Shown here in pieces: positions 1-8,200 of a DNA stretch of 64,000 nucleotides (position 1 is its first letter; each line of letters starts with the position of its first letter). Origin of the DNA: CAWEQO01 sp963811225 (lineage in GTDB: Bacteria; Chloroflexota; Anaerolineae; Anaerolineales; Anaerolineaceae); assembly GCA_963811225.1 (NCBI GenBank), contig CAWEQO010000003.1, positions 1 to 64,000 on the forward strand, given 5' to 3'. The position numbers and the translations under genes are program-made. Below the pieces are notes generated by a model. The model was given only the letters and a program-made list of their open reading frames with translations, searched no databases and was not told where the DNA came from.

Positions 1-1707
1 TTTGTATTTCTCTTCCAGCTGCTGGATGGTGGTCTCCATCAAATTGATCGCCTGACCGAGGGTATTGGCGTCGAAGGCCAGGCGCGTTCCGGCCGCCTCG
101 AACAGCTCGGGCAGGGTGACGGTGCCGCCCAGGGCCAGGGCTTTGCGATAATTCTCCACGGCGCCGATGGGGTTCTTCAGCGAGTTGCCCCACACCTGTA
201 CCGCACCCAGCTGCGCCAGGCCGTATTCGATGTAATAGAAGGGGATCTGGAAGATGTGCAGCTTGCGCTGCCACCCGGTCTCCATCACGTCCTCCAGGCC
301 GGTCCAGTCCACGCCGGGCATAAAGCGCTGCCACAGCTCGGCCCAGGCCCGGTCGCAGTTGTGCGGGTCTTCGGCCTGGGCTGCGTTCTCGTACGCCCAA
401 TGCTGGAAAGAATCCACCACGGCCATGTACGGCCAGAACAGGATGCTACCCTCCAGGTTTTCGATCAGCGCCCGGGCGGCCTCTTCCGGCGTATAGAACC
501 CGCCGGTGGATTTGGTCAGGTACGGCGAGGCCAGCAGCTCCATGCCCATCGAGGCCACCTCGGCGAACTCGGTCGGGACATTTAGCTGGAAGGAGTAAGC
601 CAGCGGCGCACTCTCGAAGGTGTGGAAGGCGTGGCCGCTCTCGTGCAGCACGGTCTGCAAGCTGTCGTGCGTGCCGACTGAATTGGCGAAGATGAACGGG
701 CGGCGAATAACCTCCAGGGTCTCGCAGTATGCGCCGGGAGCTTTGTTTTTGCGATTCTCCAGATCTAGGCTGTCTTCCTCGACCATCGTATCGAAGTAGG
801 CCCCCAGCTGCGGGTGCACCCGGTGGAAAATGTTCGAAACGCCCTCTTTCAGCTCATCGAGATCGTTAAAGGGGTGCAGCGGCGGACGGTTGAACGGGTC
901 GACGTTCAAGTCCCAGGGGCGCAGGCGTTCTACCCCCAGGCGCTCACGGCGGCGCTCGTAGATGCGCGTGGCGGCAGGCACCACCACTTCTTCGATGGCC
1001 CGGTCGAAGCGCAAGGCATCTTCGGGCGAATAGGCGAAGCGCAGGTGCTGCTGCCAGCGGTACGCCCGGTAGTCGGGCTTGCCGGCGTTGTGGGTGATCT
1101 GCAAGCGCACGGCCAGCAGCTCTTGCCACAGCTGATCGATCTTCTGGCGGTCTTCCAACTGGCGCTCAGCGGTCGCCCGCCAGGCGCGCTCGCGCAGCGC
1201 CCGGTCGTCCGACTGCAGGACAGGCCCCAGCTGGGTCAGGGTCGTCTCCTGTCCGTCCCATTCCACCGTCTCCGCGCCCACGATCTGATCGTAGTGCCGG
1301 GCCAGCTTCTGCTCTTTGGCCAGCAGCGGCAGGTTTTCTTCCTGGAACAAGTCCGACTCGGCTGTGAAGTTGCGGATGGGGATCTGCATGCCGGGCGGGA
1401 TCAGCCGGCTGTCGAGCAGCTTGCGTTTGAGCGCCTGCTGGCGGGCCATGGCGTTGGGGAAGATGGTGTCCATGTAGTGTTCATAACGCTGGCGGGCCTC
1501 TTCATCGGCGGTGTTCTGGGTCATAGCGATCTGCAAGCGGATGGCGTAGTCGTTCAGGGTCTCGTTCAGGCGCGACCAGCTGAACAGCCAGGCGTCGATG
1601 TTATTTTGGGTCAGCTCTTGGGCTTGCAGGCTGTCGAAGTAGGGCTCGAACTTATCCCAGCCCCACTGCATGAAAACTTCGTGTGATTCGGGTAATTGCA
1701 TTTCCAT
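1..1707 (-). CDS. pepF: Oligoendopeptidase F-type M3 metallopeptidase (3' end cut by window)
   Basis: A cytoplasmic zinc oligopeptidase that would hydrolyse short peptides. The minus-strand frame stays open from an ATG at 1707, preceded by a GGAGG ribosome binding site 5 bases away, to the window edge (569 codons, no stop reached). The zinc motif HESGH lies at residues 355-359, and the third ligand probably falls in the ASMGMELL segment about 25 residues later, as in family M3. Full-length relatives are about 560-600 residues, so only the last few codons should be missing. No signal peptide is visible. It lies 57 bases downstream of gatA on the same strand and could be co-transcribed with gatCA. 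The family assignment is firm; the substrate is unknown. Confidence 0.93.
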   Translation of the reverse strand, partial: MEMQLPESHEVFMQWGWDKFEPYFDSLQAQELTQNNIDAWLFSWSRLNETLNDYAIRLQIAMTQNTADEEARQRYEHYMDTIFPNAMARQQALKRKLLDSRLIPPGMQIPIRNFTAESDLFQEENLPLLAKEQKLARHYDQIVGAETVEWDGQETTLTQLGPVLQSDDRALRERAWRATAERQLEDRQKIDQLWQELLAVRLQITHNAGKPDYRAYRWQQHLRFAYSPEDALRFDRAIEEVVVPAATRIYERRRERLGVERLRPWDLNVDPFNRPPLHPFNDLDELKEGVSNIFHRVHPQLGAYFDTMVEEDSLDLENRKNKAPGAYCETLEVIRRPFIFANSVGTHDSLQTVLHESGHAFHTFESAPLAYSFQLNVPTEFAEVASMGMELLASPYLTKSTGGFYTPEEAARALIENLEGSILFWPYMAVVDSFQHWAYENAAQAEDPHNCDRAWAELWQRFMPGVDWTGLEDVMETGWQRKLHIFQIPFYYIEYGLAQLGAVQVWGNSLKNPIGAVENYRKALALGGTVTLPELFEAAGTRLAFDANTLGQAINLMETTIQQLEEKYK

Positions 1708-1737
1708 ATGATTTCCTCCCATTTTCTGTCTCCAGAT

Positions 1738-1770
1738 GGAACGCACTTCCAGAGCGCATTCCGTCTAAAG
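1738..1770. repeat. Dispersed short repeat, copy 1
   Basis: The 22 bases at 1738-1759 match the reverse complement of 8154-8175 at 20 of 22 positions (core CACTTCCA..AGCGCAT). Both copies also have CCGTCTAAAG close by, but on opposite sides of the core. This copy fills the gap between gatA and pepF and runs up to the gatA stop. It carries no recognisable function. Confidence 0.5.
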
Positions 1771-3237
1771 GTTTGGCGCTCTCAAATGCCAATCTGTCAC
1801 CTGCTGATAGGCGTGGCCGGCGCGGAACAGCACGTCCTCGCGGAAAGGGGCAGCCATCAACTGCATGCCAATCGGCAGCCCCTGATGATCAAAGCCGACC
1901 GGGAAGGCCAGCCCAGGCAGCCCGGCCAGGTTGGCGGGCAGGGTGAAGACGTCCTCCAGGTACATCGCCAGGGGATCGTCGCTGTGACGGCCGAGAGCGA
2001 AGGCCGTGCTGGGCGCGACCGGGGCCGCGATGACGTCGACAGTTTCAAAAGCCTGCTCGAAGTCGCGCTGGATCAGCGTGCGCACCTTCTGAGCCTGTCC
2101 ATAGTAGGCGTCGTAATACCCGGCCGACAGGGCATAGGTCCCCAACATGATGCGGCGCTTGACCTCCGGACCGAAGCCTGCGCCGCGCGTGTCGCGGAAC
2201 AGTTCGATCACGCTGTTGGAGGGCACACGCAGACCGTAGCGCACGCCGTCATAGCGGGCCAGGTTGGCGGAGGCCTCGGCCGGGGCGATCAGGTAGTAGA
2301 CCGGCAGGGCGTACTCGGTGTGCGGCAGGCTGACCGGTCGCACCGAAGCGCCCAGCGACTCGAGCTTCTCAATCGCCTGGCGCACGGCCGCTTCCACCTC
2401 GGGCTGAATGCCCTCGATGAAGTACTCCTGCGGCACGCCCACCCGCAGCCCAGACAGCCCGCCGCCATCTAGATGCATCTCCGGCACGGGCAGATCCATG
2501 CTGGTGGCGTCGAACGCGTCGTACCCGGCGATCTGCTCGAAGATCAGGGCCGCGTCCTCGACCGTGCGTGTCAACGCGCCGACCGTGTCGAGCGAGGAGC
2601 CGAAGGCCACCAGGCCGTAGCGCGAAACGCGCCCGTAGGTGGTCTTGATTCCGGTCACGCCGCAGAACGAAGCCGGCTGGCGGATGCTGCCGCCCGTGTC
2701 GGAGCCAAGCGCAGCCGGCGCCATGCGGGCTGCCACGGCCGCAGCGCTGCCCCCGCTGGAGCCTCCGGGAACGCGCTCCAGATCCCAGGGGTTGCCGGTG
2801 ACGGTGTAGGCCGAATTCTCGGTGGACGAGCCCATGGCGAACTCGTCCATGTTGGTGCGGCCCACGCTGACGCCGCCGGCCTGGAGCAGGCGCTCGACGG
2901 CGGTGGCCGTGTAGGGCGGGATGAAGCTCTCCAGGATGCGTGAGCCGCAGGTGCAGGAGACGCCGGCCTGGGTCAGCAGGTCTTTGATCGCCACCGGCAG
3001 GCCCAGCAGCGGCGGCAGCGGCGTCGAGCGGTCGCGCCGCCAGGCTGCCAGCTTCTGGTCGGCCAGCCTTGCTTGCTGCAGGGCCAGCTCGGGCGTCTGG
3101 GTGATAAAGGCGTGGATGAGCGGGTCGAGCCGGGCGATGCGCTCCAGGAACGCGCGGGTCAGCTCACGGCTGGAGAAATCGCCGCGGCGCAGCCCGTCCA
3201 GGGACTCACGGGCGCTCAGGTCGGTCAGGACGCTCAT
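1765..3237 (-). CDS. gatA: Asp-tRNA(Asn)/Glu-tRNA(Gln) amidotransferase subunit A
   Basis: Amidase subunit of the GatCAB transamidase, which releases ammonia from glutamine to convert misacylated Glu-tRNA(Gln) or Asp-tRNA(Asn). The 490-residue protein has the family's usual length and shows the complete amidase-signature triad: Lys85 (PVAIK), cis-Ser160 (GGSSGGS) and nucleophile Ser184 (TGGS). The spacing agrees with characterised GatA proteins. The start codon overlaps the gatC stop by 4 bases (ATGA), which implies translational coupling. No gatB is in the window, so it must be elsewhere, a common arrangement. Confidence 0.97.
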   Translation of the reverse strand: MSVLTDLSARESLDGLRRGDFSSRELTRAFLERIARLDPLIHAFITQTPELALQQARLADQKLAAWRRDRSTPLPPLLGLPVAIKDLLTQAGVSCTCGSRILESFIPPYTATAVERLLQAGGVSVGRTNMDEFAMGSSTENSAYTVTGNPWDLERVPGGSSGGSAAAVAARMAPAALGSDTGGSIRQPASFCGVTGIKTTYGRVSRYGLVAFGSSLDTVGALTRTVEDAALIFEQIAGYDAFDATSMDLPVPEMHLDGGGLSGLRVGVPQEYFIEGIQPEVEAAVRQAIEKLESLGASVRPVSLPHTEYALPVYYLIAPAEASANLARYDGVRYGLRVPSNSVIELFRDTRGAGFGPEVKRRIMLGTYALSAGYYDAYYGQAQKVRTLIQRDFEQAFETVDVIAAPVAPSTAFALGRHSDDPLAMYLEDVFTLPANLAGLPGLAFPVGFDHQGLPIGMQLMAAPFREDVLFRAGHAYQQVTDWHLRAPNL

Positions 3238-3530
3238 TCCGGCTCCTCCAACACCGGAGGGACCCGGTATTGTTGGCTTTCCTGGCGCGGAGCGTTGTCC
3301 AACAGCTCGTCGATTCGGCGGAAGACGCCGGGACGGTCCTCGCGCAAAACGGTGCGCGGCGGCAGCACGCTGGAGGTGGGCGGGATGCCCTCGGTATCCA
3401 GCTGCTGCAGGCGCATAGCATATTCGAGGATATCGGAGAGCTGCCCGCGGAAGCGCTGCTTCTCCTCGTCCGTCAGTTCCAGCCGGGCCAGCTGGGCAAT
3501 GTGATCGACTTCTTCCAGACTAAGTTTCAT
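3234..3530 (-). CDS. gatC: Asp-tRNA(Asn)/Glu-tRNA(Gln) amidotransferase subunit C
   Basis: Small 98-residue subunit that wraps around and stabilises GatA. It has the typical N-terminal segment (EEVDHIAQLARLELTDEE) and the proline-rich C-terminal tail of the family. It overlaps gatA by 4 bases and is the first gene of a gatC-gatA operon. There is no Shine-Dalgarno sequence before the ATG. Instead a TATAAT sits at 3537-3542, exactly six bases upstream, so the mRNA probably begins at the ATG (leaderless). Confidence 0.96.
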   Translation of the reverse strand: MKLSLEEVDHIAQLARLELTDEEKQRFRGQLSDILEYAMRLQQLDTEGIPPTSSVLPPRTVLREDRPGVFRRIDELLDNAPRQESQQYRVPPVLEEPE

Positions 3531-3536
3531 GAGAAT

Positions 3537-3542
3537 ATTATA
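3537..3542 (-). promoter_or_regulatory. -10 box of gatC, leaderless placement
   Basis: TATAAT on the minus strand ends six bases before the gatC ATG, placing the expected transcription start at or next to the A of the start codon. A good -35 is not evident because the upstream bases belong to a long hairpin. Confidence 0.55.
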
Positions 3543-3545
3543 ACG

Positions 3546-3618
3546 GAGAGATTAGAGAGTGGAGAACAAAGAGCAGCCAAGTTTTGGCTGCTCTTTGTTC
3601 TCCACTCTCTAATCTCTC
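3546..3618 (-). terminator. 35-bp perfect hairpin between the LuxR-type gene and gatC
   Basis: Two perfectly complementary 35-base arms (3546-3580 and 3584-3618) are separated by three bases (GTT). The left arm is purine-rich (GAGAG, GGAGAAC, AGAGCAG) and the right arm pyrimidine-rich. The hairpin begins inside the stop codon of the upstream LuxR-type gene and ends a few bases from the gatC promoter, so it likely terminates that transcript and insulates gatC. It belongs to the GAGAGCAG-type hairpin family seen elsewhere in the window. Confidence 0.75.
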
Positions 3619-4889
3619 TATTTGTTTATCGCCAGCGACTGCATCAGCGCATCCAACCTGGACAGGTCGGGGCTGAAGCTATCCTCCGGCTCGGCCTCGA
3701 GGGACTTCTCCATGTTCGCCCGGTAGTTGTTATAGTCCTGGGCGATGGCCTGGAGATTCTCGATCCCCAGCGCATCGGCGTCGGTCGGCAGCGAGGGGTG
3801 GTCGATCGGCAGGATGACTGAGATGACGTAGCGCCCGTCGCTGGTCAGACCCTGGAAGGTGTAGAATAGGTCGGCATTGTTGACCGGGGCAGGGTACTGG
3901 GCGTAGAGCGTCAGGTAGCGCACCCCGCTGCCGTTGGCAAAGTCGAGGTACTTGACATTCGAGCGGTAGGATTGAACTGCATTCCAGACCGGCAGGAAGG
4001 GCAGCTGATCATACGTGTCCGGTTTCTGCGCCAGGAGCAGCTTCAGGTTCGCGATCTCTACGGCCGCCTGCGGGCTGAAGGCGCTGTACTCGTCGACCGA
4101 GTAGACGGCGATGGTCGGGACCTGGGCCGCCACTCCGTTCGGATAGCCGACCAGGTTCAGCTTGACGTACTCCGAGGATACGTCCCAGAAAGGGACGTCT
4201 TCCGCTGCGTGCACTGCCGGAACGACTTGCCCGTTGGCAGCCGTCATCAGCGCCGGGTCGTTCGCAAAGCTGACGCCTTCATAGGTGAAGCGGTCGCCGC
4301 TCGGCTGGATGGATTCAACTGCCGGGGCGGGCACGGTCGGCGTGATCCAGGGGGTGTAGGTGGGCGCGGCGGTCGCGTAGGGCGTCTTGGTGGGGGCCAG
4401 GGTCTCATAGGGGGTGTGACTGGGCTGAAAGGCGACCTCGGTCACCTGTGAAACGGGACCAGAATGGACCCCGGTATTCGGAAGAGACAGGTTCCAAATC
4501 AGAACAACCGCCAGGGCCAGGATGATGATCCCAAAGACTGCTGCAATTGCGAGTAAGATTTTATTCATTGTGATCCTCCTTATCGAAACAATCAATCTGT
4601 CTCGATTATCGGAGGAATCGGGTATTTTATCTACTGTTAATTCCCGCAGACCGACCCCGGTTTCCCGTAGACTTTCACCTGTGGATTCCCGCAGGTTGGC
4701 CTCAGAGAGTCGGATAATCGCTTCGGCGCGTGACGACACGCCCAACTTGGCGTAAATATTGCTGATGTGGAACTCGGCGGTGCGGGTGGAGATGCCCAAC
4801 TCCTGAGCGATCTGCTTGTTGCTCAAGCCTTGCAGGAGGAGGGCTGTGACTTCTCGCTCCCGGCCGCTGAAGGAAGCGGGTAGGGTCAT
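3618..4889 (-). CDS. LuxR/GerE-type HTH protein fused to a membrane-anchored domain
   Basis: A 423-residue protein from the ATG at 4889. Residues 9-65 are a LuxR/GerE helix-turn-helix (REREVTALLLQGLSNKQIAQ...TRTAEFHISNIYAKLG). A charged linker with repeated LRES/LRET/LREL units follows to about residue 100. A hydrophobic helix at about 109-131 and a Thr/Pro-rich stretch (PYETLAPTKTP...) lead into an unrecognised, probably extracytoplasmic domain of about 230 residues. This is the layout of a one-component membrane-tethered regulator. An in-frame ATG at 4568 (residue 108) has a near-perfect ribosome binding site, so a second HTH-less product is likely. The frame is open further upstream, but the -10 box at 4896-4901 favours the 4889 start. 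It diverges from the ABC genes, its likely target (inference). Confidence 0.75.
   Translation of the reverse strand: MTLPASFSGREREVTALLLQGLSNKQIAQELGISTRTAEFHISNIYAKLGVSSRAEAIIRLSEANLRESTGESLRETGVGLRELTVDKIPDSSDNRDRLIVSIRRITMNKILLAIAAVFGIIILALAVVLIWNLSLPNTGVHSGPVSQVTEVAFQPSHTPYETLAPTKTPYATAAPTYTPWITPTVPAPAVESIQPSGDRFTYEGVSFANDPALMTAANGQVVPAVHAAEDVPFWDVSSEYVKLNLVGYPNGVAAQVPTIAVYSVDEYSAFSPQAAVEIANLKLLLAQKPDTYDQLPFLPVWNAVQSYRSNVKYLDFANGSGVRYLTLYAQYPAPVNNADLFYTFQGLTSDGRYVISVILPIDHPSLPTDADALGIENLQAIAQDYNNYRANMEKSLEAEPEDSFSPDLSRLDALMQSLAINK
4568..4584 (-). promoter_or_regulatory. Internal ribosome binding site and in-frame start within the LuxR-type gene
   Basis: On the minus strand AAGGAGG lies six bases before an in-frame ATG at 4568. 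Translation from there would give a 316-residue protein that starts directly at the membrane helix (MNKILLAIAAVFGIII) and lacks the HTH domain. The outer start at 4889 has no Shine-Dalgarno sequence. Confidence 0.65.
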
Positions 4890-4895
4890 AGAGTA

Positions 4896-4901
4896 ATTAT
4901 A
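4896..4901 (-). promoter_or_regulatory. -10 box of the LuxR-type gene, leaderless placement
   Basis: TATAAT on the minus strand stands six bases before the ATG at 4889, and no Shine-Dalgarno sequence is present. The same arrangement occurs at gatC and several other genes here. Confidence 0.5.
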
Positions 4902-4994
4902 ATGGAGAGTCGAGAGTAGAGGTAATTGCCCATTATGAGGACTACCCAGGCAGGAGCTATAATTAGGTTGGGGATTGCAGTAGAAGGACTCAAT

Positions 4995-5921
4995 ATGCAC
5001 ATAATTGAAACACAGCATCTGACAAAAAAGTTTGGGGACATCACCGCAATTGACGATCTGACATTTTACGTGGATGAAGGCGAAGTGTTTGGCCTGCTTG
5101 GACCGAACGGAGCCGGAAAAACCACCACGGTACGGATCCTCTGCTGCCTGATCTCGAAAACGAGCGGTGTAGCGAAAATCGCAGGTTACGAGACCGGTGA
5201 TGAGGCGAATTGTTTGAAAATCAGAAATATGATTGGTCTCGTACCCGATGACGTCGGTCTCTTTGGAGAACTCAGCGCATACGAAAACCTGGATTACTAT
5301 GGTAAATTATACGGGTGCTCTCTACAGGAACGGAAAGAAAACATCGAATATTTTCTCAAGCTGCTGGGTTTATGGGATCAGCGCGACCAACCAGCCGGCA
5401 GTTATTCGAAGGGGATGAAGCAGAAAGTTTCTATCACCAGGGCGCTCATCCATAAGCCGAAGCTGTTATTTTTTGACGAGCCTACTGCCAATCTCGACCC
5501 TGAGGCTTCTCGAGTGGTCCGGGATTTTATCTTGCAACTCAAACGAGAAGGGCGGACCATTTTAATCAACACCCACAATCTGGATGAAGCCCAGCGGGTC
5601 TGCGACCAAATCGGCATTCTGAAAACGAAATTACTAGCCGTCAACGCACCCGAACAATTGGAACAATCGGTTTGGGGAAGCAAGACCGTGTTCCAGGTAG
5701 AACAAGTGACGGATGCCATCCTCGCGGCGGTCAACAATCTGCGGCCGAAAAACCTGGTGGTCGAGGGGAATACGATCACGATTGAAATCACGGACCCGAT
5801 GAAGGATAACCCCGACTTCGTTCAGGCGATCGTGTCCGCTGGCGGACGGGTGCAGGCGGTAACCAAATGGAACCCCGGTTTGGAAGAAACGTACCTGAAA
5901 GTGGTGGGCGAGACAAGATGA
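4995..5921 (+). CDS. ABC-2 type exporter, ATP-binding protein
   Basis: A 308-residue ATPase of the CcmA/drug-exporter type. Walker A (GPNGAGKTT) is at residues 36-44, the signature (SKGMKQ) at about 138-143 and Walker B (LLFFDEP) at 157-163, followed by the D-loop NLDP. A C-terminal extension of about 90 residues follows the nucleotide-binding domain. The ATG at 4995 is preferred because AAGGA precedes it; an in-frame TTG lies at 4926. A TATAAT at 4958-4963 can serve as the -10 box. The permease gene overlaps its stop by 4 bases. Base composition is visibly more AT-rich than the neighbours. The cargo cannot be told from sequence. Confidence 0.9.
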   Translation: MHIIETQHLTKKFGDITAIDDLTFYVDEGEVFGLLGPNGAGKTTTVRILCCLISKTSGVAKIAGYETGDEANCLKIRNMIGLVPDDVGLFGELSAYENLDYYGKLYGCSLQERKENIEYFLKLLGLWDQRDQPAGSYSKGMKQKVSITRALIHKPKLLFFDEPTANLDPEASRVVRDFILQLKREGRTILINTHNLDEAQRVCDQIGILKTKLLAVNAPEQLEQSVWGSKTVFQVEQVTDAILAAVNNLRPKNLVVEGNTITIEITDPMKDNPDFVQAIVSAGGRVQAVTKWNPGLEETYLKVVGETR

Positions 5922-6673
5922 GACTTTCAAAAGCCTGGATCGTTGCTTCCAAGGATTTCAAAATCTTCTTCAAGAGGAAGAGCATCCTTTATTCGATCAT
6001 TGGATTCGAGATTTTCGTCTCCATCGGCCTGCCGTTGATCGTCCGCTTCATCGCTCAAAAGGTAGCCCAGGCAAGTTCTGATCAGGCGGTCTCAGCCCAG
6101 GCCATGCTCTATGTGACGAATGCTTTTTCCTACTGGTTCGTTATTGGGGCAGCCCTGCTGCCAATCGGAATTGCCGCCTACAGCCTAGTGGGCGAAAAGC
6201 TCCAGCACAGCCTGGAGCCTCTGCTGGCTACGCCGACGACCGACGGCGAAATTCTGTCCGGAAAAACCCTCGCTGCTTTCATCCCGGCCATCGTTACGAA
6301 CTACATCGGTGCCGTAATCTTCATGGCACTGGTTGACTATTTTACCTACCCCGTTTTATCCTACCTTTACTATCCCAATGGGAGCATCGCGGTCGAATTA
6401 CTCCTGGTGGTCCCCCTGATGTGTCTGCTGAGCATCGGCTATAACGTGTTAATCTCTTCTCGAGCGAATGATGTCCGGTCCGCCCAACAACTCGGCACTC
6501 TGATCATCCTGCCGCTTGGAGCCATTTATGTTTTGACTGAAATTGGCGTGCTGGCTCTAACCATCAAAAACTATCTCATCATGTCGGCGATTGTTGCATT
6601 CCTTGATGTGATCGTTTTTTACCTCGTTAAAGCGATCTTTCAAAGAGAAGAGATTCTTACCCGGTGGAAGTGA
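5918..6673 (+). CDS. ABC-2 type exporter, permease
   Basis: A 251-residue membrane protein with about six hydrophobic segments. It has the conserved middle region of ABC-2 permeases (EKLQHSLEPLLATPTTDGEI...GKTLAAF). Its ATG overlaps the stop of the ATPase gene (ATGA), so the two form a coupled exporter pair. It may export lipid, antibiotic or peptide; nothing in the sequence decides. The divergent LuxR-type membrane protein is a plausible regulator. Confidence 0.88.
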   Translation: MRLSKAWIVASKDFKIFFKRKSILYSIIGFEIFVSIGLPLIVRFIAQKVAQASSDQAVSAQAMLYVTNAFSYWFVIGAALLPIGIAAYSLVGEKLQHSLEPLLATPTTDGEILSGKTLAAFIPAIVTNYIGAVIFMALVDYFTYPVLSYLYYPNGSIAVELLLVVPLMCLLSIGYNVLISSRANDVRSAQQLGTLIILPLGAIYVLTEIGVLALTIKNYLIMSAIVAFLDVIVFYLVKAIFQREEILTRWK

Positions 6674-6760
6674 AACCTGCGAAAATCGAAATCTTAACTT
6701 TCGTGTTAAAACATTAATACCTATATCATTATCGACCCATTTTTCATACAATCGATTAAA

Positions 6761-6812
6761 TTTGCGCCCGCCGGGGAAGTGTCGTCACAGGGACGCTGTT
6801 TGCAGGCGCAAA
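6761..6812 (+). promoter_or_regulatory. Structured leader upstream of the radical SAM gene
   Basis: TTTGCGCC (6761-6768) pairs perfectly with GGCGCAAA (6805-6812). Within the loop AGTGTC can pair with GACGCT, giving a two-tier stem. The structure lies 28 bases before the start codon and is not followed by a T tract, so it looks like a 5' UTR element rather than a terminator. I could not assign it to a riboswitch class. Confidence 0.35.
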
Positions 6813-6839
6813 ACCTTTTCTATAACTGGGAGGGAACCT

Positions 6840-8048
6840 ATGTCACTGGAAAAGAACGCAATGTACCGCCTGCCGTGGTCGATGAACGATAACCCCATCG
6901 CCTGGCTGGAAGTGACCGATGTCTGCAACATTCACTGCGAGGGATGTTACCGCCAGTACATGACCGGGCATAAGACGCTGGAGCAGCTCAAGGCGGAAGT
7001 TCTGCTCTTTAAACGATGGCGCAACCCCGACAATTTCTCGATCGCGGGGGGCGAGCCGCTGATCCATCCTCAGATTGTCGAGCTGGTGGCGTTCATCCGT
7101 GAGCAGGGCTGCAAGCCGGTCATCCTGACCAACGCCCTGGCGCTGACGCCCGAACTGCTGCATGAGTTGAAGCAGGCCGGGCTGGCGGGCTTCACCATCC
7201 ACATCGACAGTCATCAGAACCGCCCGCACTGGAAGGACAAGACCGAGGCCGAGCACAATGCGCTGCGCCAGAAGTATGCCGACATGATCCACGCCGAGGG
7301 GGGCCTCTACGTCATCTTCAACGCCACCGTCTACCCGTCCACCTTCTGCGAGATCCCCGATATCATGCGCTGGGGCCAGGCCAACTTCGACCGGGTGCAC
7401 GGGCTGGTGTTTATCACCTACCGCACCGCCACCTCCGAGACGCAGACCGCAACCGATGCGAAGGATCAGCAGGTGGACCTGAGCAAGCTGAGCTACGTGC
7501 GCGACCGCTTCGACGAGCACTTCGTGACTTCGCCCGAGGTGCACGGCCTGATCCAGGAGAACTTCCCTGCCTACGACGCCACCAGTTACCTGGGCGGTAC
7601 CGTCAAACACGACAGCTTCAAGTGGCTGATCGGGGCGATGGTGGGCAACAAGCAGACCGTTTATGGCTCGGTTGGCGCCAAGACCATGGAGATCGCCCAA
7701 ACCGGGCATCACTTCTTCACCGGCACCTACCTGGCTTACCTGGCCCAGTCCCGCATCGGTGCAAAGGTGTTCCTGATGGCCCCCTGGGACCCGCACGTCC
7801 GCAAGGCGGTGGGCGCCTGGTGGAAAGACGTGCTGCGTCACCCCGGCCGCCTGTTCCAGAACGTCTACGTGCAGAGCGTGGGCATCATCCAGGCTCCAGA
7901 CATCCAGGCCGACGGTCGCGCCGACATGTGCGACAGCTGCCCGGATATCACCATCTACGACGGCAAGTTCATCAACTCGTGCCGCATGGACGAGTACCGC
8001 CTGTTCGGCGGGTTCCTGTCGGTGTATGACAAGGATGAGAAGGCATAA
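6840..8048 (+). CDS. Radical SAM protein
   Basis: A 402-residue enzyme with the [4Fe-4S] motif CNIHCEGC (Cys29, Cys33, Cys36), the GGEP motif at about 70-73 and a TIM-barrel core. Additional cysteines near the C terminus (CDSCPD, INSC) suggest an auxiliary cluster region but not a full SPASM domain. The ATG at 6840 has a GGGAGGG ribosome binding site. The substrate is unknown. The following nitroreductase on the same strand, about 150 bases on, could be in the same unit, but the gap contains repeats. Confidence 0.88.
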   Translation: MSLEKNAMYRLPWSMNDNPIAWLEVTDVCNIHCEGCYRQYMTGHKTLEQLKAEVLLFKRWRNPDNFSIAGGEPLIHPQIVELVAFIREQGCKPVILTNALALTPELLHELKQAGLAGFTIHIDSHQNRPHWKDKTEAEHNALRQKYADMIHAEGGLYVIFNATVYPSTFCEIPDIMRWGQANFDRVHGLVFITYRTATSETQTATDAKDQQVDLSKLSYVRDRFDEHFVTSPEVHGLIQENFPAYDATSYLGGTVKHDSFKWLIGAMVGNKQTVYGSVGAKTMEIAQTGHHFFTGTYLAYLAQSRIGAKVFLMAPWDPHVRKAVGAWWKDVLRHPGRLFQNVYVQSVGIIQAPDIQADGRADMCDSCPDITIYDGKFINSCRMDEYRLFGGFLSVYDKDEKA

Positions 8049-8055
8049 AAAGGAA

Positions 8056-8185
8056 CAGGCGGAACGCGTTTTGGAGGTGGGCTATTCGAGAAGCGTGATG
8101 GACGCGGAGCGTCGGGAGTGGCCGTCCCACGCGGAGCATGGGACGGAGGAACGATGCGCTTTGGAAGTGAGTTCCCCCTTTAGAC
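8056..8185. repeat. Repeat-bearing gap, including dispersed repeat copies 2 and 3
   Basis: The gap before the nitroreductase gene holds the second copy of the 22-base repeat (8154-8175, inverted relative to 1738-1759) and a weaker relative at 8064-8081 (GCGTTTTGGAGGTG). Between them is a GC-rich stretch with short inverted repeats (GTCCCACGC / GCATGGGAC). No gene is supported here. Confidence 0.45.
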
Positions 8186-8200
8186 GGAGAAAGAGGTCGT

